DNA of 64,000 bases from Liolophura sinensis (GCF_032854445.1 NC_088300.1:60114984-60178983), one strand, 5' to 3'. Positions 46,363 through 59,328 are shown, counted from the first letter of the stretch. Notes: a model not told the origin generated them from the sequence alone. Program-made: numbers and translations.

Positions 46363-49300
46363 GGTCATTTAAGGTACAGGTATCAATGTAAAAATGGATG
46401 ATAAGCCGGAATTTATTTCAGGCACAGCGCAAAAAATCATGCAATATGCTGTCTTTGATAAAGCCTACAATGTAACCTGTTTGGAAATGGAGAGCATGCC
46501 TCACTCTATAGGTACAATGAAATCAGGGTGTCCATAATGGCATTTTCAGAGAAAAAAGCCATAAAATAGTACACAGTATTGCAACCAGTAATCAGATTAC
46601 AGGCATGACACTGTACATGTCTGTAATCATTGTGAAGCCTACATTGGTCAGGAAAATACACATTTTCCACATGCTCAAATTCAATTCTTTCCTCCTGGTT
46701 CACTTGTGAGATTTAATAAATACTGTAAACTTGTCAGTATATCCCAGCAGAGGGTGACCAGTTCACTCCACCCATAAGCTTAACATCTGCCACACAAGTG
46801 AAATGTGTTTCACAGTACAACCGAATAGTTGATTTAAAAAAAAATTCACAAATCAAATACATCAACCTGGTGTAAAACACTGTACGCCAAATACTCGACA
46901 AAGTTTCCTAACATTCTTTGGAGCAATTGACTTAATAGCAATATCATGCACAAAAAGCTTATACAGTAACCAATCTAAACAGAATATTTTTTATCATTTA
47001 CGGTTACTTGACTTAATAAACAATTCTTTGCACGTGTTCCATGGACATTATTTATATTTTTACTGCTTATTGCTAATGTAAACTTACACATGCAAAAGTT
47101 TTTGGTTTGTTTAATCTAACAATATGTATTCAGATGCAAGCCAAGTCATGGCTGTCCTCCTCTTGTGGCCTACATTGTGTATGATATGCATACACATCCA
47201 TGACAGTACTGGGTTATCATAAACACGGTTTCTGTTATCTACATTATATCAAAATGCCTGGGAGACTTTGATGTAGCTGATTTGCATGTGGTCTTTCTTT
47301 CCCTTAGTTGGCAGGTCATTTGAGGTAAAAGTCTCCTATCTTCATACTGTATATAGTTACAACTTTTACCATTGAAAAATGCTTATCGCCCAATGAAGCA
47401 AGGATTTTGGACTGTGACTTCCAAGGGCAAATGAATTTGTGTTTTTCATAATTATAAAATTCAGTATATGAAGCATAGAGTAGAGTACTTACATATACAT
47501 GTACATGACAAATGGACAATCACAAAAAAATCTATGTAAATGAACATTATATAGTCTTTTAAACTGAACAAACACAATCTGGCTGCATACGAATTAATGC
47601 ATTTGTATGTATTTATAAATGTTGTATAAAACAACTTTCACTTATATAACAGTGGTGCATGAAGTTTATACATGTAACTGTACATTTAATTAATGTCCTT
47701 TGCCATGCAGATACCTGACAAGCCTCATAGCTTTCAGCTCTCACGGTCTGCCCAATATGCAAATATGTCTTGTGCAAATTTGTGTCAGTGTTACTTAACC
47801 GCCAGGCAGTGATCACCTGTGTATTGAGGACATGACGATGCCATGCTTTAATTGCCAAACAAGACAATGACCAACACAGCCCCTATTAACCTGTTCACAA
47901 AAGGCAGCTTTAGGAACTTAAGAAATTTACAACAATGAAGTACTTTTTAACTTTCAGAAATCCAATTCATATAATCACCACCTACATTCTATAAAATTCT
48001 ATATGCGCCACTATACCTGTATATACTTGAGCAATATCTTGAAGTGATGACTGAAGAAGCCAAATGAAATATATGCACTTTAGACCCAGCTGATAAAAAC
48101 AAAAAGGCTGATATGACTCTATGTATCACAGTGCAGTGAAACAATCCCAATAACTGATATGTTATCTGATTGCTGTAAGATTATCCCACTTCAAAGAAAC
48201 TTCATCGTTTAATAGCATAAGTTTTTGATATTAAGAAAGTTGGTCCTTAAAATATAAAATTGTTCTTTTCTCTGTTCAATGTAAACAAATTACATTCAAT
48301 GCATGTGTTGTAGTATTAGTTTTTTCCTTCAGTTTTTCTTAACAGTATGCTTGGCTTAAGTGGACCATATTATATGCATCTATACTACCATCATGCATTT
48401 CTTTTTTTTTGCTTTAATAGTTGAGATGTAAATTGCGCGTCTATATATAATACAGAAACGTCTCATTTCAGCTGTTATTACTGCTGAAGTACACAAGTAG
48501 CACTTTTTCTTTAGCACTAAACCTTCACAGCAATTTTCCACCAGTTAATCTTTTGTATCAGCTCAGTGCACAACAATGATTGTATTTCGTGCATCCAACA
48601 TGGCAGGCTTCAATTATGGTCAGTGCATGAGCTATATTCACAACTAGGTTAGGCAAACAACTGCAGAGATGTAGCTTTAGGTACTAAAACAGAACATTAA
48701 ATAGGTAAACTAGGGCTACAGAAAACAAAAACTGCAGTAGAAGACAATTTTTAAAGGGCCTATACATGTAAAACTGTAAAAGTCTGTCTAAAAGTTGTAC
48801 TATAATGTCTTCAATCAAGCAGATGTAGTCTATTTACACTTAAAGTAATAAGCCTACCTTTAACAATGGGGCTCTAGCAAATTAGCCTTGTCATCATGGG
48901 CATACAGTTGCCGTTAACACTAGCTATCTTGTCACCCCGTCCCAAGCTTATACATGGGCACTATGTCCAATGGGAGCAAGGATCTCAATACAGGCTGCAT
49001 ATGTGTCTACAAGACTGACAGTTTACTTAATGGACATTCACTGCCCAGCCTGTATACATAATGACAGAGCTACATGTATATATACCAGGCCAAACTCAAT
49101 GTTAAGTATGTATGTATGTCATGACCTACACAGCTTCAATACATACTGGTAGTGTATATCAACCCTTCAGAGACTCTACCTGTGGGTTGACCCATTTACC
49201 ATGTACAGGTAGCTGGTGGTACAAGGTAAACGGTTAACCATACACATGTGAGATCTATGTGAGTCGTAAACTCTACAACCATTTATACCCGATGCCTGGA

Positions 49301-49429
49301 TATTCATATACAACAAGGTACATGTAAAGTGTTCTATATATGGTCTCGCTATACCAATAAAAAAAAAAAAAAGAAAACTGATGAAAATCAGAAAGAATCA
49401 AACAAAACTTTCACCTTTCTTCAACAAAC

Positions 49430-49605
49430 TTTCCTCCGCAAACGACCACACAAGCATTGCTGACCTATTATTGTCACCAAGGACCCACAAGCTGTGAGGA
49501 CAGGAGAATCAGCAAACTTCCTGTCCAAGGCCAGGTTTGAACCTGCACAACATGTGTCCTAGAGACCGAAAAGTAAGCACCTCTAACCACTTGACTGATG
49601 CCACG
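49430..49605 (-). mobile_element. SINE of a second family (tRNA-Leu-like head)
   Basis: On the minus strand, AGTCAAGTGGTTAGAGGTGC (A-box region), CTCTAGGACACATG, CAGGTTCAAACCTGGCCTTG (B-box) and GACAGGAAGTTTGCTGATTC. It matches the order in the copy at 53041-53300. Confidence 0.65.
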
Positions 49606-49852
49606 CTCTCTGATGTAAAAAGTGTAGATCAATTAAACTATCATATCTGTTATCAAATGTATGAAATACATGTAAGATTACATAAAACAAATCTAAAAGT
49701 ACTTTCATGTATATCATTGTAAACATCATATTTAGGCATACACTTGAAGGATATCTGATTTCATTTAGTGTTTTCATACATGATTTTTTTTTCTTATTAA
49801 CTTTCAGTCAACTGTTATTAAATTCACACCTTACTCAAAACATTTTCACTTA

Positions 49853-50112
49853 TATTTATTTGATTGGTGTTTTACGCCGTACTCAAGAATATTTCACTTA
49901 TACGACGGCGGCCAGCATTATGGTGGGTGGAAACCGGGCACAGCCCGGGGGAAACCCACGACCATCCGCAGGTTGCTGGCAGACCTTCTCACGTACGGCC
50001 GGAGAGGAAGCCAGCATGAACTGGACTTGAACTCACAGCGACCGCATTGGTGAGACACTCCTGGGTCATTACGCTGCGCTAGCGCGCTAACCAACTGAGC
50101 CACGGAGACCCC
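49853..50112 (-). mobile_element. tRNA-derived SINE, best full-length copy of the main family
   Basis: Read on the minus strand: head GGGGTCTCCGTGGCTCAGTT / GGTTAGCGCGCTAGCGCAGC (A box TGGCTCAGTTGG), B box GAGTTCAAGTCC, conserved body TTTCCACCCACCATAATGCT and GGCCGCCGTCGTATAAGTGA, then AATATTCTTGAGTACGGCGT and tail CACCAATCAAATAAATA. High CpG retention suggests a young copy. The central domain resembles the deeply conserved domains of metazoan SINEs (Nin-DC/Meta-type); which one is not determinable here. Confidence 0.93.
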
Positions 50113-51271
50113 TTTTCACTTCTAAGATGTGTGTATACATGTAGATTTCTAAGTACGGCAATTAGCCATAAAAACAGGAAACTGTCCATGCATGCATTTC
50201 TCCATAAAGATTATCAAGCTGTGTTCAAGGGAGTTTCAGTACCTTGTAGAATTAATACTGTTCTGGCCAATACCTACCAGGTCCTGACTACTGATCAAGG
50301 TCAACAACATAACCTTGGCTAGGTCTCGCTGGATTGACTGCAGCCTTAGGTCAGGAAATTTGTCAGGTTCATGTACTAAGCATAGAACGTAAAAGTGTTA
50401 TTCTTCTGGCGCTTCATTTTGTCTAGCCATAAAATAACAACCGCATTAATAAACTAAATAAATAAATAAATAAATGCTCAAACTATACACTTCAGTGAAC
50501 AATTCATGTCAACAATATGCAACTGTATATACACATTTAAAACACAGTGTTTTGTGCATTTTATGCAATTTCTATCAGGTGAATGCTGCGACATGTTATC
50601 GCCATGTTATAGAGTTATTTTAAAATCTGTCCATCTCACACTGTACACATATCCCAAATTCCAAACAAATGTCATTACAACAGCCAGTAGATTCTGGATG
50701 TACAAACTACAGACCTTATTTACAGGCATGGAAGTTTGTATTTGGACAAGGTACCAGCTAAAATAACAAGGTCTACTAGTGGGTACATACACATGTCCTA
50801 ATTGAATACTCAAGTTTCCTCTGTGGCTGTCTAAATGTCATGGGTGGAATACATTAGCAGCAAAAACTGTTTTAGTTATATACACATGTGAGCACATTGC
50901 CTTCATTGGATCATTTTAACGTGACTTGATTTGGTAGATTTACATGTACATGTATGTCTGTCTACTTATTAGCAATTCAACAAATTAAAAGCAATTAAAA
51001 GAACTGGTACCATATATGGCACATGTACATTTATATTTCAAATCAGTATGTGGGACAGATAATTACACTGGCCTATGTTTTAAGTGATGCTCTTTGTATA
51101 AGACCTGTCTGGATCATTGCAAGGTTGCTTACAGTGAGACAGTACATTAGAACGCAGGAATTAGCCCTAGTGATCAATGGGTTTGAACAAATAAATGCAC
51201 AACCAAGCTTGCCTCTGAAAGCATGCTAACAAAACAGAAAATCTCAAGTGTACTGTATTAGATCTAGAAAG

Positions 51272-51430
51272 AAGTGCACTTTTGGAGGCAAATAAAGTGA
51301 AGGTCAGAAAATATAACCTTTGGTACTAAAACTTCCAAACAAACCTTGAAACACCTTTTTTATGATCAGTAGACCTCACATAATCAAGTAAAATGAAAAA
51401 CCAAAAACTTTCAGTCATCTACAAAATTTT
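51272..51430 (+). repeat. Copy of unnamed dispersed repeat
   Basis: CACTTTTGGAGGCAAATAAA, AACCTTTGGTACTAAAACTT, CCAAACAAACCTTGAAACAC and TTTCAGTCATCTACAAAATT follow the order of the 28.6-kb and 23.1-kb copies. Confidence 0.55.
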
Positions 51431-51973
51431 ATATAAAATACTTTTCACTGAACTGTTGGAAGGTATCCACCGGGGTAAATCTGAACTGTATTTTGTAAAA
51501 ATACATGCTGCAAGAGAGAAAGGTTCTACCAGCGTGAATAATACCTGCATAACCTACGTCAAGCTGTAGCCCTGACCTAGTTGCTCTTTCATCACTTAAT
51601 GTAACATTATTTAGGTATATGTAAGTCAAAATTATTTCACACACAATATCCTGTATGCATGAACATGAAGTGGATTGCAACAGAACTTGTCCTTTAATCT
51701 ATTCTTTCTCACATTGCTGCTCTCAAAGGAAATTGTTTCATCTTTTTTATTTTGTATTCTGTTCAAATTACTTAAGCAAGCATGACTTAATTAATCCAGT
51801 ATGTCAACCTTCACAATGTAGTCACAGGCTTGCTGCATGAATGCTTCTTGTCTTGCCATATGTGTCGCAATGCACCACACCTGACGGAGCCCTGGCAGTT
51901 GCCATGTGTCTCATCTGATACCTACAGTGTGCCATGAAGGTGCCACAATGTCACATTTAATGTATACATACTG

Positions 51974-52181
51974 TAATTCTTCAAACTTTTCGTATCTTTG
52001 CTAGAAGTTTATTCAAGCATATTTCGAAGGCATTATTCTGTGTAAGACTGATAAAATTACACTTTTTGTAAACCCTTGAAATTGCCCAATCCAACCAATG
52101 TAGTTTCCAAAAAACAACTTAAAAATGTGTACAAATTACACTGAAAGTTACTCTTTCATATCCGAAAAGGTGGAGGAATTA
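51974..52181 (+). mobile_element. MITE, copy 3 of a three-copy family
   Basis: 208 bp from TAATTCTTCAAACTTTTCG to GGTGGAGGAATTA, with the same interior as the 30.2-kb copy (GGCATTATTCTGTG, CCAATCCAACCAATGTAGTT, AAATTACACTGAAAG). Confidence 0.7.
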
Positions 52182-52339
52182 GGGTGTGTGCCATATCTGA
52201 TATACAGATAGACAGCATTTAGGTCACACATGACTCAATAGGCCAAAAATAAGAAACCTGACAAATATAAAATTTATGACAACATTATACATACATGTAC
52301 ATGTACAAGCAAGCAACAGGCAAAACAAAATACATGTAC

Positions 52340-52614
52340 ACTTTACACCGTACTCAAGAATATTTCACTTGTACAATGGAAACCAGTATTTTGGTGGCAG
52401 GTAAACCAGGCAGATCAGGCCTGTGGGAAACTCACAGCCTTCTACATGTTTCTGACCTTCCCAAGTATGGCCGGTCCACAGATGAAGCCAGCAAAACTGT
52501 CTATATACACACACAATGAGCAAGCATGTACTTGGATCAAAAGCTCCACCACATGTAAAATGTATACACCGATATTCTGAGTAGGGCATAAAACTTCAAT
52601 GAAATAAATAAATA
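52340..52614. mobile_element. Two SINE fragments facing each other
   Basis: 52340-52495 is a minus-oriented body (CTTTACACCGTACTCAAGAA, ATATTTCACTTGTACAATGG, TATGGCCGG), while 52571-52614 is a plus-oriented tail (ATATTCTGAGTAGGGCATAA, CAATGAAATAAATAAATA). Either two insertions or one copy rearranged by inversion. Confidence 0.65.
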
Positions 52615-53040
52615 CAGACCATTATGTATATAATGTTATATGTACATTAATTACAAATATACATGAACTTGAGTGCATTTATACTTACGGTAAGTTATCA
52701 GTGTAAAGTCCTGTTTTCACAAAATGCTACATGTGTATTTAAAGTGGATGACTAAAATGATGATGACATCACACATGGAAGTGTAGAGTATCTGGATGGT
52801 GGCCCATGGCACGGCTGTAATTAAAATGTGTTACAATTAGATCCTGGTCATGAACAAGGACATGATCAAAGGGCTATGTATGTACTGTTCAGTGGAAGAG
52901 TACTCAAAGTTTACTGTTTCATCAAACTCTAATGGTCAGTTTTGTCAAGTTACACCATAAAAAAATTCAACTACATTCATATGTATTAGAATATTTGTAA
53001 CTTCAGACAATTACAATTTAACGGCATCTTATCTTAAACT

Positions 53041-53300
53041 ATGGAGAAGGCTGTGGCCGAGTGGTTTAATACAGTGCAGCTTGCTCAGTCTCTAGGGCAC
53101 ACAAGATGAGGGTTCAAGCCCAACCTTGGACAGGGAATTTGTAGATTCGCCTGCTCTCGCTTTTTGAAGGATCTCGGCAGCAGTAAGCAGGGGGTTTTGA
53201 TAATGTGTCCAGTTGCACAGTCGAATGTTTGCTGTTAAAACTTCTTGGCTTCCACCCATGTGGCACATGTCATTACTGAATGTGAAACCAAAGCCAGCTT
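53041..53300 (+). mobile_element. SINE of a second family (tRNA-Leu-like head)
   Basis: GGCTGTGGCCGAGTGGTTTA (A box TGGCCGAGTGG) and ATGAGGGTTCAAGCCCAACC (B box) are spaced as in a tRNA with a long variable arm, followed by CTTGGACAGGGAATTTGTAG and a non-tRNA body. The acceptor-stem pairing of a functional tRNA is absent. Confidence 0.75.
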
Positions 53301-55009
53301 AACTCAGGTGACATATGTCTTGAAAAGATTTTTGGTGTGAAATTCTTTCTGTAAAAGTAATCTGAAATATCTATACTTCAAATATGATACAATGTAGATT
53401 CAGTTCCCTGTAGCGCATTAAACTTTAGAAAATGGCAAAAAAAATCAGCATTTCACCCATTTAGCTCCATGTTATTTTAATTTATTACTTGCAGCTCCTT
53501 GCTAATAAGGTGGATTCTTGAAACTATGAATAAGTGTCAGATTTTGTCTCGCCCTGCAACCTGTATGCCGTCCAACTCAACTGAAACTTGCATAATTTGA
53601 AAAGACGACAAATGTTTGTACACAATTTATAACAGATGGTGCTTAAACTAGCAAAAAAAAAAAAATTCTTTGATACATTTAAGATGCTAGCCGCTTCTAT
53701 CTGAGCCATGGAATTTTGTCAGCTGTTGAGATTGTTCTGTTTGCAACATGTTTTCTGAGCAATCACCCAAATGTGGCCAATAAATTGGTTTGGTGCAAGT
53801 TTCATTATTATTCACAATTGCATGGGTCCCTGATTAATTTAGGTGCCCAAGGAAGACATGTCTTTTTTTCTGAAATGAATAATTGTTACTATGGTTATTA
53901 ACATCACATGGTGTATATGGTAATTAATGTCACATGGTGTATACATGTACATGTGGATGTCCTGACATTCAATGAGAAGATGGAAGACATGCCAGCATAT
54001 GGAAAACATGGGTTGTGCACAAAGCAACATTCGCTACTCAAATACAGCAGCAAATTGCCAGTAGTAGATCATGAAATCCTCTGTATAAATTTGTACCCTG
54101 CAGTATATCCCTTCATTGGAATTAAGGTACATATGTCAACTTGACAACTATGCACACCCGTACATGACAGGAATTATCGTGTATCAGCTGTCAACGAGTG
54201 TACTGTGTTACCTCCTTGTCACATGACTACTCTGATCTAATATTATGGAATGTACAAATTGTGCACTGAACGTCAGTCTCAGTGCATAGCAGTTTGGCAA
54301 CGAAAATGCTTGTTTATAATTATGTAAGTGTGAGATTCAATTCCCCTAAGTCGCTTGAATTTCAAAAAGCGGGAACAATATGAATGAAGAATGGCATTAC
54401 ATGAATGATTCATGGGTGTGTCGTTTTAACTAACCCCAATAAGGATGTATATATTTCTATTGCTGACTCGCTAAAACAACAATTAGTCAAAGCCACCAGA
54501 TGCCACTGTCAATCAAGGCCAATTACACTAGATTCCTAGTTTCCTATCAAAACCTGCTTGCCATTTTACCCTTTGTTAATTATTTCATTATTTCTTCTTC
54601 TTTTTTTTTTTTTTGCCTGAGATGGTCACAAAAGGCAAAATTATAATTTCAGAATGCTGAAATATAATAATGATAATGAAAAATTAGAATTGTTCCAATG
54701 CCAATGCCAATGCCAATTTTTGAGAATGTTCTGACGAGAAAAAAGGACTCAAATGTCACTGGACTTATACAGACATCAGGTCAATCTTTAATCTTACAGA
54801 TGTTTCTGTTAACCTGACAAAAGTATATACAAACTATAGTAGTATATACTATATATCTGCCAGTCTACACTGTGATATCTGAGCACAAAACATGCAGCCA
54901 CTACTGCATGGTATGAACGTTTGACAAAACGATCAAGGAGAACCCCAACACCTACATTTTCTTACCAAATGTTCCCCAGACACAATATGTTTGCCATGTT
55001 AGTATTAAA

Positions 55010-56401
55010 CAGGGTTCGTACAGGTATATGAAAATGAAATTCAAGAAGTTTTCCAGGAGTTTTTTGTCATTCTCAAGGTTAGTTTAACCATACCATGGTG
55101 CAAATTATAGGCTATATTTTAAGGCTGAATTATAGATGCTTTAATTTGCATGCATGTATATTAAATAGTGCGCTTGCTTTTGCAGGAAATATCTGCCCTT
55201 CACTGCTGTAATGCCACACATTCTTAGACCCGGCCTTGGCTCAGTCAAAAAAATCAACGCCAGATATCATTAAGCAGGGCTTCCCCTGGTTCAGTCACTT
55301 TTTTAGCCAGTCACTTTAGCCACTTATCAGAGTTTGCAGTAAATACTATTTTTCTTTAGCAATACTTCCTTAGTGGCCATGACTCTTGTAGGTCTCCTTC
55401 TGTAATTCGTTTTTATCTGCACTGGTGTAGCTGCTAGAATCAGTTTTGTCCCTTCCAGCTATATCTGGAGTTTATCAAACCTTACATTTAGAACAATTGC
55501 CTTCAAAATAATGGACCAATGCTTGGCAGCATGTTTTTGTTTTTTGAAAACAAAAATCAATCCTTTTTTCAACCTATCTGTAGGATCCTAGTAAAATGTA
55601 ATTTCCTCAATCAGCAAAATTTGTTACGAAATTAATTTGTACATTCAGTTTATTTAAATACAACATTATGATCAGTACACTGGTGTAACACAGTCTGACA
55701 GGAGAAAACCAGACGGCGTACACATTTATGTAAAAGGACATTTTCTGAAACATTTAATTTACTTCGGATCCAACCAAAAAATAGTTTACTAAGTGGAAAA
55801 GTTTACATTTTTCATGGGAGGTAACTTCATTTACAGGTGTAACGCTACCCTGATTTATTTCCCTTGACAATTTTTTTTTTTTTTTTTACAATTGGCGATG
55901 AAAGGCATTCCCCAAAATGCCATGATTCTCATTCTTTGATTTCAAGCGTTATTTAATGTAAGTCAACTTGCGACAATGCTGAACACCCTTTGTAGATTTC
56001 TGTTAAGTAACCATGACAAGTAATAAAACTGTGTTGTGAAAATCTGCTAAAAATCCCGGAAAACTCTCATCGTAGAGTTTGTATAACGTTTTTTTCTCAA
56101 GTAAGTACATTTGTCGCCAAAAACATTCGCATTTTTTCAAATTTTATCGCTATTTCAAAAAACGGTTTTAAATTTACGACAATGGCGAGTGCAAGCGGAA
56201 GCCCTGATTATGGGAAAATTATCGGCGAGCTCCCGATGTACAAACTCGGCGGTCAGCAGACAATATTTAAGTTCCGGACAAACACAGATTTTCAAAGAGT
56301 TTCCAGGAGTATTTGTCTTTTTTAAGGACTTTCAAGTACTTGAAAATGAAATTGTATTTTTCAAGCACTTTCAAGGAGTTTCAAGGACTGTGCACACCCT
56401 G
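55010..56401. mobile_element. Non-coding relative of the 7.8-kb DNA transposon
   Basis: Ends are CAGGGTTCGTACAGG (55010) and, inverted, CAGGGTGTGCACAGT (56401), with subterminal CTTGAAA/TTTCAAGGA repeats like those of the 7793-11687 element. TTAAA directly abuts both ends (55005-55009, 56402-56406). The 1,392-bp interior has no transposase. It includes a CpG-rich patch near 56180-56280 with an ATG context and a 50-odd-codon frame of unknown origin. Confidence 0.75.
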
Positions 56402-58653
56402 TTAAACTGCATTTAAAAAAATATTATTTTAACTAGTTCCACTTAAAACAAGTTAAAGTTGGACCATCTGCCTATCATATCAGCCATGGAGCCCTGGTGG
56501 AGTGACGTTATGCCGTAAAGATCTGCCGGGATTATGTATTGAAAAGCCCTGCAAAGCACTGACAAATCCATGCATTAGGCCTACCCACTGTGTGCTTTTC
56601 CTGGAGCTATCGTATGACTAAACCTATAATTACCTCTACGTGTACACCTCTCAATTAGCACCATGAAAATCATATACGAGTTTTACAACAAATATTTTTA
56701 AAGATATTGGAGTTGTATTAGGTCCTGGAAAAACGTGTACATCAAACCATCTGGGCGATACAATGACCTATTTTCAATCACATACCGGCCACTGTAGATG
56801 ACACATACGAGCTCCTGTTTGGTTTGTCTGACATGATTTAGACATCCATGGACTTACGGTAATACCCATGGAGAATTTGCCGTGGTTTCACAGTCCACAG
56901 ACCGTACATTTTTATTGTTAAGATGTGCGGTAGGCCTACTGGCTACAGCTGATTGAGAGTTGCAATGACAAGAACAATCTGACGCTCAAAACCGCTTAAT
57001 ATATATAACTATCAAGCTAATCTTTAGATTCATCTGCAAACATAAATAAGGCTCTAATTATACTGAACGGAAACAGTAATTGGCAACACATAGAAATGCC
57101 AATTTAAATTTTGCCTGAGTTCCCGTTATGGGTTTCAAGATACAGCATGATGTGGGGTGTTATGTGTGCACAACGGCATGTAGGCGAGGTTTGGACTAAG
57201 CTGGAGGGCCGCCCTGTCACCTAGTGGCCATTGTCGGGCAAAGGCCAGCGGCTCCCCACAGTATGCATCACAGCCTGCTGTTTCAAAAAAGCAAGTAACA
57301 CAACAACTTCTGCATGTCGGCAGTGAAAATCCTGAATTTCTTCTTTTGGATTTGTTGAGAGGGTATAAAGACTGGTCGTTTGGACTTTCATTTTAGTAGG
57401 CAAGGCTAAATTAGCAAAACCCATACGACTATGTGATGGAGACCACCGTAATCAAAGGGTGTTTTTGAAGAAACGTGGTCGATATTTTCTCAATTTGTGA
57501 CATTTTTAGGCCAAGTATGTAACTTTACAGTACCCTGCATTAATTGTGTTACTGCTGTCACAAAGAAACACTGGGCCATAGAATAATCTCAAAATAGGCT
57601 GTGAAAGTATAGTGATTGTCTCCTGTTGTCTGTGTTGTACACATAAAGAAGCCTCACAGGCTTCCAGGAAATGTATCGCCATGACATCACATGGTCAACA
57701 GTGGTTCGATCATAGTGGAGCAGATTTTTTCTGATGTTTGATCACTAAATTCTACCGTTTTTCTTCCGTTATCAATGTTTCAAACAATCAGAATTGATTC
57801 AGGAAACATGAAAGCATCTGTGTGCAGTTTGAAAGGCCCAGCGCTGGTTTTTTATTTTAACAATGTTAGCACCATCCCCTATCCCCTTCTACAGTAGGCT
57901 ATGACGGAGTATGTTGGGTGAAACAGCCTGTACATACAATTACAGGTACAGCCTTAAAAGACAACATATAACATAATCATATTTGCTTCATAGTAGAGTT
58001 GGAAACAGACCCAAACAACCTTAACCATTTTGTTCTGAAACAGGTGCATTTTCAAGCTATAGATAACTCTCACTTCATTGGCTAAAACTGGTAACACTGT
58101 GACGCTTTTGATTTTCTCTATACGAATGATTTTGTTACTTCGAACAGTAATATCTTGGTTAACTGTTATGCAACATCACAAGAATGAATGGGTATGCTAT
58201 CTAACCCTTAAGCAAGATCCTTCATTGATGCACATTTCCATTTGGTCCAGGGTTGCCTTTTCTTTTAAGTGTATCATTATCACTTGAACTGTGTAGGCCT
58301 ACAATCATTTCACTGTCAGCATGGAACTTTCATGCATGTAAATTTTGCAAAGTTAACAATGATGGACAATATCCACTGAATAGGGAGATATTAATTTTAC
58401 ACAATCATATAAGATTAAAAAGAACACATACACACACATCAGGTCGAGTTGTTCATGTCGTGCAACCTGACACAGCGCGTAGGCGGCAGCAAGATTTCTT
58501 CACCTCAGTGTGTCTGATCAAACACAGCTTATTGTCGGATGTTCAGTTTCCGTGACCCACCAAACCCTTAGTGAGTGCCCAGAATGCAGTGTGTTAGTGG
58601 CGATGACATCGCAAAACAAAGTTCTTTTTATTGAAATTTCGTCATCTACTTAC

Positions 58654-58830
58654 CTCAGGGGAACAAACTTCGGTAATTTGAGGTGGACTTTCCCGTAAAC
58701 TTTCGTTCTGCTGTCATTCGCTCGAGCCTTGCGTCACACCTTCTCATCTCACGTGAACAGGTGTCACCTCTAATCTGATTGGCTTCTTGGTCCACGTGAC
58801 GCCCGACACACTTTTATGTCAACAAAAGCA
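58654..58830 (-). promoter_or_regulatory. Candidate promoter and untranslated first exon, minus strand
   Basis: Reading leftwards: ATAAAAG near 58815, CACGTGA twice, a CCAAT box (ATTGG on plus at about 58778), then CpG-rich sequence and a strong donor CCTGAG|GTAAGT with the exon ending at 58654. In-frame ATGs in it end at a stop just before the donor, giving a 31-codon upstream frame, consistent with 5' UTR. The nearest minus-strand gene is the nuclear receptor at 46030; linking the two is inference. Confidence 0.45.
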
Positions 58831-59084
58831 TGCGATTCCTGCTCTTGCCTAAGGTGGTATGTGCACAGGATAGCATACATATAGGTTTAATTTCAGACGC
58901 TTTGCATAAATAGAAGTGCGGGTAACAGCATCGGGGCTTCCGCACTGAAATGACATATCATGACCTATACTTAAAAGTTGTAGACATATGCGAATATAGA
59001 TGTACTCATACACATTGAAGTTGGTGTAAGCACCTGGCTAAGCCGGGCCTCCGCAAGTAGTGTTCCGGCTCGGCGCGGCGCGGC

Positions 59085-59328
59085 GCGGCGTAATGAACCA
59101 CGAGCCTCTTACCAATGCGGTCACTGCATGTGAGTTCAAGTCCAGCTCTTGCTGGGTTCCTCCCCAGAGTTAATTGGGAAAGTCTATCAGCAACCTGCGG
59201 ATGGTCGTGGGTTCCCCAAAGGCTTTGTCCGGTTTCCTCTCACCATATAATGCTGGTCGCCGTCATATAAGTAAAATATTCTGGAGTACGGCGTAAAACG
59301 CCAATCAAACAAATAAATAAATAAATAT
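59085..59328 (+). mobile_element. tRNA-derived SINE, plus orientation
   Basis: GAGCCTCTTACCAATGCGGT, GAGTTCAAGTCCAGCTCTTG, CAACCTGCGGATGGTCGTGG, ATTCTGGAGTACGGCGTAAA and ACGCCAATCAAACAAATAAA. Preceded by a GGCGC repeat (four units, 59066-59090) that replaces part of the head. Confidence 0.88.

Larger units (their letters stand above)
46061..58653 (-). other. Putative first intron of the nuclear receptor gene (non-coding)
   Basis: No convincing coding exon was found on either strand. It holds an inverted copy of the dispersed repeat, two tRNA-Leu-like SINEs, members of the main SINE family, one MITE and one 1.4-kb transposon. The intron reading depends on the candidate untranslated exon at 58654 belonging to this gene, which is inference. 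Confidence 0.4.

Noticed and set aside
49918-50110. A tRNA gene at the end of the SINE (also considered at 53041-53115)
   Set aside because: A and B boxes are present, but the acceptor stem and anticodon arm do not pair properly and the sequence runs on into a SINE body.
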